Source of the DNA: JAJQBJ01 sp964387095 | GTDB lineage: Bacteria; Bacillota; Clostridia; Oscillospirales; Oscillospiraceae | Direction: 5' to 3' | NCBI GenBank assembly: GCA_964387095.1 | Contig: CAYLVH010000020.1 | Coordinates: forward strand, 1 to 23,007 | Length of the DNA: 23,007 nucleotides | In this document: positions 19,725 through 23,007 of the stretch, piece by piece | Numbering within the stretch: the first letter of the stretch is position 1 | How the letters are laid out: every line of letters begins with the position of its first letter | The notes under the pieces: generated by a model | What the model was told of the DNA's origin: nothing | The model's input: the letters and a program-made list of their open reading frames with translations, nothing else | Database searches by the model: none | Translations under genes and position numbers: made by a program

Positions 19725-19753
19725 TTGGCAAATCAAAATCGGGGTGCTACAAT
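19725..19753 (+). promoter_or_regulatory. Sigma-A promoter of nagB
   Basis: -35 TTGGCA (19725-19730), 17-base spacer, -10 TACAAT (19748-19753) preceded by TGC, an extended -10. The transcript start is expected near 19760. I see no GamR/NagR-type operator and no clear terminator between the ATPase stop and this promoter. Confidence 0.8.
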
Positions 19754-19811
19754 AGCAGGGTGGACGTGCGGGGAGCAGCCACACACTGTTGAAGAAAGAG
19801 AGTGGTTTCCA

Positions 19812-20537
19812 ATGAGAATTATTTGCACAAAGGATTATGACCATATGAGCCGCCAGGCAGCAAATATTATTTCCGCCCAGGTGATCCTGAAGCCGGACAG
19901 CGTTCTGGGCCTTGCCACCGGTTCCAGCCCCATCGGCACCTACAAACAGCTAATTGAATGGTACAAGAAGGGAGATTTGGATTTCTCCAGAGTGACCGGC
20001 GTCAATTTGGATGAATATGTGGGCCTGGGCCGCTCTCATGCCCAGAGCTATGCCTATTTTATGAATTATAATTTCTTTGACCATATCAATATCCAGGCCT
20101 ATAAGACCAATATCCCCAACGGGATGAACTATGACGTGGAGGCCGAGTGTGCCCGCTATGACAAGGTGATCCACGATCTGGGGGGCATCGATCTGCAGCT
20201 GCTGGGCTTGGGTGTCAACGGCCATATCGGCTTCAACGAGCCTGACGAGGTGTTTGCCAAGGGTACCCATCGTGTGACCCTGAGCATGTCCACCAAGGAG
20301 GCGAATCAGCGCTTCTTCAACAGCATTGATGAGTTGCCGGATTATGCGTATACCATGGGCATTTTCGATATCATCCAAGCGGAGCGCGTGGTCATGGTGG
20401 CCAGCGGCGAGAGTAAAGCCAAAGCGATTAAGGAGGCGTTCTTTGGCCCCATCACCCCCAAGGTGCCTGCTTCGATTCTGCAATTTCATAAGGACTTCAC
20501 CCTGGTTGCCGATGAGGCGGCGCTGTCTTTGCTCTGA
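19812..20537 (+). CDS. nagB: Glucosamine-6-phosphate deaminase
   Basis: Cytoplasmic enzyme converting glucosamine 6-phosphate to fructose 6-phosphate and ammonia, feeding amino sugars into glycolysis. The 241 residues match Firmicute NagB. The phosphate loop is ATGSSP (35-40), Asp67 lies in LDEYVGL, and the active-site segment GVNGHIGFNEP has His138 and Glu143, with Asn136 where the E. coli enzyme has Asp141; Asn is usual in the Bacillus type. The frame is open back to 19497, but that region overlaps the ATPase and the promoter, and ATG 19812 gives the family N-terminus. The RBS is weak (AGAAAGAGAG). It is monocistronic, closed by a terminator; nagA is not adjacent. Confidence 0.95.
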   Translation: MRIICTKDYDHMSRQAANIISAQVILKPDSVLGLATGSSPIGTYKQLIEWYKKGDLDFSRVTGVNLDEYVGLGRSHAQSYAYFMNYNFFDHINIQAYKTNIPNGMNYDVEAECARYDKVIHDLGGIDLQLLGLGVNGHIGFNEPDEVFAKGTHRVTLSMSTKEANQRFFNSIDELPDYAYTMGIFDIIQAERVVMVASGESKAKAIKEAFFGPITPKVPASILQFHKDFTLVADEAALSLL

Positions 20538-20565
20538 GACGGCGGAAGGGGTGTGTCATAAAAAT

Positions 20566-20603
20566 AGGGCGTCGAAATTGCGGAATTTCGGCGCCTTGTT
20601 TCT
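20566..20603 (+). terminator. Rho-independent terminator after nagB
   Basis: AGGGCGTCGAAATT (20566-20579) pairs with AATTTCGGCGCCTT (20584-20597) over 14 pairs with two G-U, around the tetraloop GCGG, followed by GTTTCTT. It abuts the next promoter. Confidence 0.88.
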
Positions 20604-20631
20604 TGCAAGCCGGGGGAAGGAATGGTACAAT
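20603..20631 (+). promoter_or_regulatory. Sigma-A promoter of the hydrogenase-rex unit
   Basis: -35 TTGCAA (20603-20608), 17-base spacer, -10 TACAAT (20626-20631) with TGG before it (extended -10). The predicted start near 20638 leaves a leader of about 125 bases containing a small AAGGCG/CGCCTT hairpin (20679-20709) without a terminator-like T run. Confidence 0.8.
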
Positions 20632-20643
20632 AAGCCCATATCT

Positions 20644-20661
20644 GGTTTAAGGAAAAAACAA
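20644..20661. promoter_or_regulatory. Weak Rex-like operator candidate
   Basis: The 18 bases from 20644 to 20661 have the half-site arrangement of the Rex consensus TTGTTAA-N4-TTAACAA, matching about 9 of 14 specified positions; the right half AAAACAA is the better one. It lies just downstream of the transcript start, a repressing position, and rex is the second gene of this unit. Confidence 0.3.
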
Positions 20662-20763
20662 GCGACGTTTGTGTAAAAAAGGCGGCCAACAAGGAAGTTT
20701 TTACGCCTTATTCGGAACCTGAGAGCCTGACCAACTATTTATATCCAGGAAGGAGGAATTCTT

Positions 20764-22182
20764 ATGAAGCGTCAATATGAAACCAAGGTTCAGGAGCTGA
20801 AGCAGGATGTGCTGCGTGAGGTCGCCCGGCTAGCCTTTGACGGGAAGCTCAATTCTAGCCAAATCCTGGACATTCCCCAGACGCTGATCCCCGGTCCGAA
20901 GGCAACCATGCGCTGCTGCATTTATAAGGAGCGGGCCATTATCGAGGATCGGATTAAAATTGCCATGGGAGGCGATTTGTCCAATCCCAATGTCGTGGAG
21001 GTTTTGCCCGTCGCCTGTGATGAGTGTCCCGTCACCGAAATGACAGTGAACGATTCCTGCCGGGGCTGCATCGCCACCCGATGTATGCATGTTTGTCCCA
21101 AGGGCGCGATCCAGGTCATCAATCACAAGTCCACCATTGATCATTCCAAATGCATTCTCTGCGGCAAATGCATATCTGCCTGCCCTTATGGGGCTGTTGT
21201 GAAGAACGTGCGTCCCTGTGAACGCAGCTGCCCTGTGGGCGCGATTTCCATGGGCCAGGATAAGAAAGCTTCCATTGACCTGGTGAAGTGCATCTCCTGC
21301 GGCTCCTGTGTCAATGCCTGCCCCTTCGGCGCCATTATGGATAAGTCCTATATTGTGGACGCCATTGACCTATTAAAAGGTGCGAAGCGCTGGAAATATC
21401 ATGTATATGCAGTCATTGCGCCCTCCATTGCGGGGCAGTTTACCCCCGCGACCACGGAACAGGTGGTGGAAGGCTTGAAAAAGATGGGCTATTACGACGT
21501 GGAAGAAGTAGCCTACGGCGCGGATTTGACGGCCTGGGAGGAGGCCGGCGAACTGGCGGAAAAGGGCCAGCTGCTGTCCTCCTGCTGCCCGGCGTTCGTC
21601 ACCTATATGAAGCGTTTCCACCCCAAGCAGGCGGACCTGATCTCCCGTACCCCCTCTCCCATGGTGATGATTGGCCGGGCCATCAAGCAGCGGGACTCGG
21701 ACGGTAGAGTGGTCTTTATTGGGCCGTGCATCGCGAAAAAATCTGAGCTGAAATCTGGCCGGGCCGCGGGCAGCATTGATTGTGTGCTTACTTATGAGGA
21801 GATATCCGCCCTGTTTGAGGCGCTGGATCTGGATATCACCCAGCTGAAGGGGGAGAAGCTGAGCCAGGCTTCCCCCTACGGACGGGGCTTTGCCTGCTCT
21901 GGCGGGGTGGCTGCCGCAATGCAGCAGGCCGTCCAGGAAAAAGGGCTGGGTTTCCAGGCAAAGCCGGTGGTTTCTGGCGGCATCTCGGAGTGCCATGTGA
22001 ATCTGCTCAAGCTGAACGCCGGACGGCTAGAAGGCAATTTTATTGAGGGTATGGCCTGTGAGGGGGGCTGTATCAATGGCGCGGGCTGTCTGATGCGCCA
22101 TGCGAAGAACAAGGCGGCTGTGGATCAGTATGCGGGGCAGGCTGCCAGGCGGCAAATCAATCCGGAGCAGCCAAAGGAATAA
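20764..22182 (+). CDS. Monomeric [FeFe]-hydrogenase, group B-like
   Basis: 472-residue iron-sulfur protein. Several [4Fe-4S] sites precede the catalytic part: ACDECPVTE (84-92), CRGCIATRCMHVCPKGAI (99-116), CILCGKCISACPYGAV (130-145), CERSCPVGAI (152-161) and CISCGSCVNACPFGAI (176-191). The H-cluster motifs are SSCCPAF (272-278), GPCIAKKSE (320-328) and EGMACEGGC (428-436), giving ligands Cys275, Cys322, Cys432 and Cys436. SSCCPAF and ACEGGC instead of TSCCPGW and ACPGGC mark the group B branch. It has no signal peptide, so it is cytoplasmic, probably ferredoxin-linked H2 turnover. The maturases HydEFG are not here. The RBS AGGAAGGAGG is strong. rex follows 27 bases later. Confidence 0.88.
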   Translation: MKRQYETKVQELKQDVLREVARLAFDGKLNSSQILDIPQTLIPGPKATMRCCIYKERAIIEDRIKIAMGGDLSNPNVVEVLPVACDECPVTEMTVNDSCRGCIATRCMHVCPKGAIQVINHKSTIDHSKCILCGKCISACPYGAVVKNVRPCERSCPVGAISMGQDKKASIDLVKCISCGSCVNACPFGAIMDKSYIVDAIDLLKGAKRWKYHVYAVIAPSIAGQFTPATTEQVVEGLKKMGYYDVEEVAYGADLTAWEEAGELAEKGQLLSSCCPAFVTYMKRFHPKQADLISRTPSPMVMIGRAIKQRDSDGRVVFIGPCIAKKSELKSGRAAGSIDCVLTYEEISALFEALDLDITQLKGEKLSQASPYGRGFACSGGVAAAMQQAVQEKGLGFQAKPVVSGGISECHVNLLKLNAGRLEGNFIEGMACEGGCINGAGCLMRHAKNKAAVDQYAGQAARRQINPEQPKE

Positions 22183-22209
22183 TTAAGAAAGTCTGGAGAA
22201 GCAAAGCAT

Positions 22210-22845
22210 ATGTCAATCAAACGAGATAAGGTATCGAATGCTGTGATTCGGCGTCTGCCGCGGTATTACCGCCGGTTGGATGAACTGTATCTCAGCGGCG
22301 TAGAGCGGATTTCCTCCAGTGCCCTGGCCAAGTCCATGAATCTGACGGCATCTCAGATCCGTCAAGACCTGAGCTACTTTGGCGGCTTTGGCCAGCAAGG
22401 GTATGGCTACAATGTGGAGAAGCTGCGGGACAAAGTGGTAGAAATTCTGGGGATGACCAGCGGACATACGGCCATCATCATGGGCTGCGGCAACCTGGGC
22501 CGGGCGCTGCTTCAGAACTTTACCTTTGAGAAATATGGCATCCGCCTGGCGGCAGCCTTTGACACCCGGCAGGATATCATCGGAAGCCGGATCAATGGGG
22601 TCCCGATTCTGGACGCCAGGGAATTGGAGGATTATATTAAGGAGCAACCCATCAGCATCGGCGTGCTGACAGTGCCCCAGCAGGCGGCCATCCCAGTGGC
22701 TCGGCAGTTGATTCAGGCTGGGGTGAAGGGCCTCTGGAATTTTACCAATATGGAGCTGAATATCAACGATCCTGATGTGATCGTTGAGGATGTCCACTTT
22801 GCGGACTCCTTGCTGGCTTTAAGTTATCTGATCTCTGAAAACTAA
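22210..22845 (+). CDS. rex: Redox-sensing transcriptional repressor Rex
   Basis: 211-residue repressor that leaves DNA when NADH is high relative to NAD+, controlling fermentation, hydrogen and electron-transfer genes. The N-terminal winged helix (about 1-80) includes RISSSALAKSMNLTASQIRQ and DLSYFGGFGQQGYGY; the Rossmann domain has GCGNLGRAL (Gly92, Gly94, Gly97) and ends in a domain-swapped helix (ADSLLALSYLI). The length is typical. ATG 22210 has CTGGAGAAG upstream. It lies 27 bases after the hydrogenase with no terminator, so they probably share one message and Rex may control its own operon. Confidence 0.96.
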   Translation: MSIKRDKVSNAVIRRLPRYYRRLDELYLSGVERISSSALAKSMNLTASQIRQDLSYFGGFGQQGYGYNVEKLRDKVVEILGMTSGHTAIIMGCGNLGRALLQNFTFEKYGIRLAAAFDTRQDIIGSRINGVPILDARELEDYIKEQPISIGVLTVPQQAAIPVARQLIQAGVKGLWNFTNMELNINDPDVIVEDVHFADSLLALSYLISEN

Positions 22846-22924
22846 GAGGAACCCATTTTGACCTTCGACATAAGATGAAATGAAACCGGTTGCGTTTCAG
22901 TTCTAAATATTTGGAGGTACGATT

Positions 22925-23007
22925 ATGGGTTGTAATAATGGTTGTGGCAGCAGCCTGTGGATCATCATTCTGATCATCATCCTGTTCTGCTGCTGTGGCA
23001 ACAACGG
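22925..23007 (+). CDS. Tiny Cys/Gly-rich membrane peptide, truncated by window end
   Basis: ATG 22925 has an ideal GGAGG (22913-22917) 7 bases upstream. The 27 residues visible are a short polar Cys/Asn/Gly head (MGCNNGCGSS), one hydrophobic segment of mostly Ile/Leu (residues 11-21), then CCCGNN, with the frame still open at the edge. It recalls small Firmicute one-pass peptides such as YjcZ-type proteins, but I do not recognise the family. A short TGAAAC/GTTTCA hairpin (22881-22899) lies between it and rex. Confidence 0.65.
   Translation, partial: MGCNNGCGSSLWIIILIIILFCCCGNN

Noticed and set aside
19497..19811. Upstream extension of nagB in the same frame
   Set aside because: It overlaps the ATPase 3' end in another frame and spans the nagB promoter.
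20671..20712. Terminator or riboswitch in the hydrogenase leader
   Set aside because: The AAGGCG/CGCCTT stem has a 19-base loop and no T run, and no known riboswitch motif is visible.

Overview
The window looks like chromosome from an anaerobic clostridial Firmicute, probably in or near the Oscillospiraceae (Flavonifractor/Oscillibacter type). I base this on the protein repertoire: the LL-diaminopimelate aminotransferase route to lysine, a glutamine synthetase gene followed by an ANTAR regulator, a group B-like [FeFe]-hydrogenase beside rex, and small clostridial families. Strong AGGAGG ribosome sites and sigma-A promoters, many with an extended -10, fit as well. The taxonomic call is an inference from gene content; no rRNA or tRNA is present. 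Every gene but one (a Crp/Fnr regulator) is on the + strand. Most of the window is core metabolism with no insertion sequence, phage, CRISPR or toxin module.

Layout. Positions 1-293: two hairpins ending an upstream unit, an AT-rich spacer, and the glnA promoter. Positions 294-9744 form a nitrogen-assimilation block: glnA, an ANTAR RNA-binding regulator with a degenerate receiver domain, dapL, then gltB and gltD. Ammonia enters through GS/GOGAT, and dapL uses the glutamate for lysine and cell wall synthesis. The dapL-gltB gap holds a candidate ANTAR-responsive attenuator: a hairpin with an AAGGAG hexaloop that is mutually exclusive with a 12-bp stem. Positions 9975-11766: nrdR, a Lys/Ala-rich protein with internal repeats, and a purine nucleoside phosphorylase. 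Positions 11777-15408: a Crp/Fnr-family regulator divergent from leuC-leuD-leuB. Positions 15541-16746: an aspartate-type aminotransferase.

Positions 16747-17061 are a 315-base gap filled with regulation: an inverted repeat over a promoter, a yybP-ykoY-type manganese riboswitch candidate, and a 26-bp terminator-like hairpin. They precede a P2A-type Ca2+/Mn2+ ATPase whose ion-site residues look like those of single-site bacterial calcium pumps. Next come nagB, a monomeric group B-like [FeFe]-hydrogenase, and the NADH-sensing repressor rex. The window ends inside a tiny Cys/Gly-rich membrane peptide gene.

The most interesting signals are non-coding: the ANTAR-type leader of gltB, the stacked control region before the ATPase, the inverted repeat between the Crp/Fnr gene and leuC, and a weak Rex-like site before the hydrogenase.
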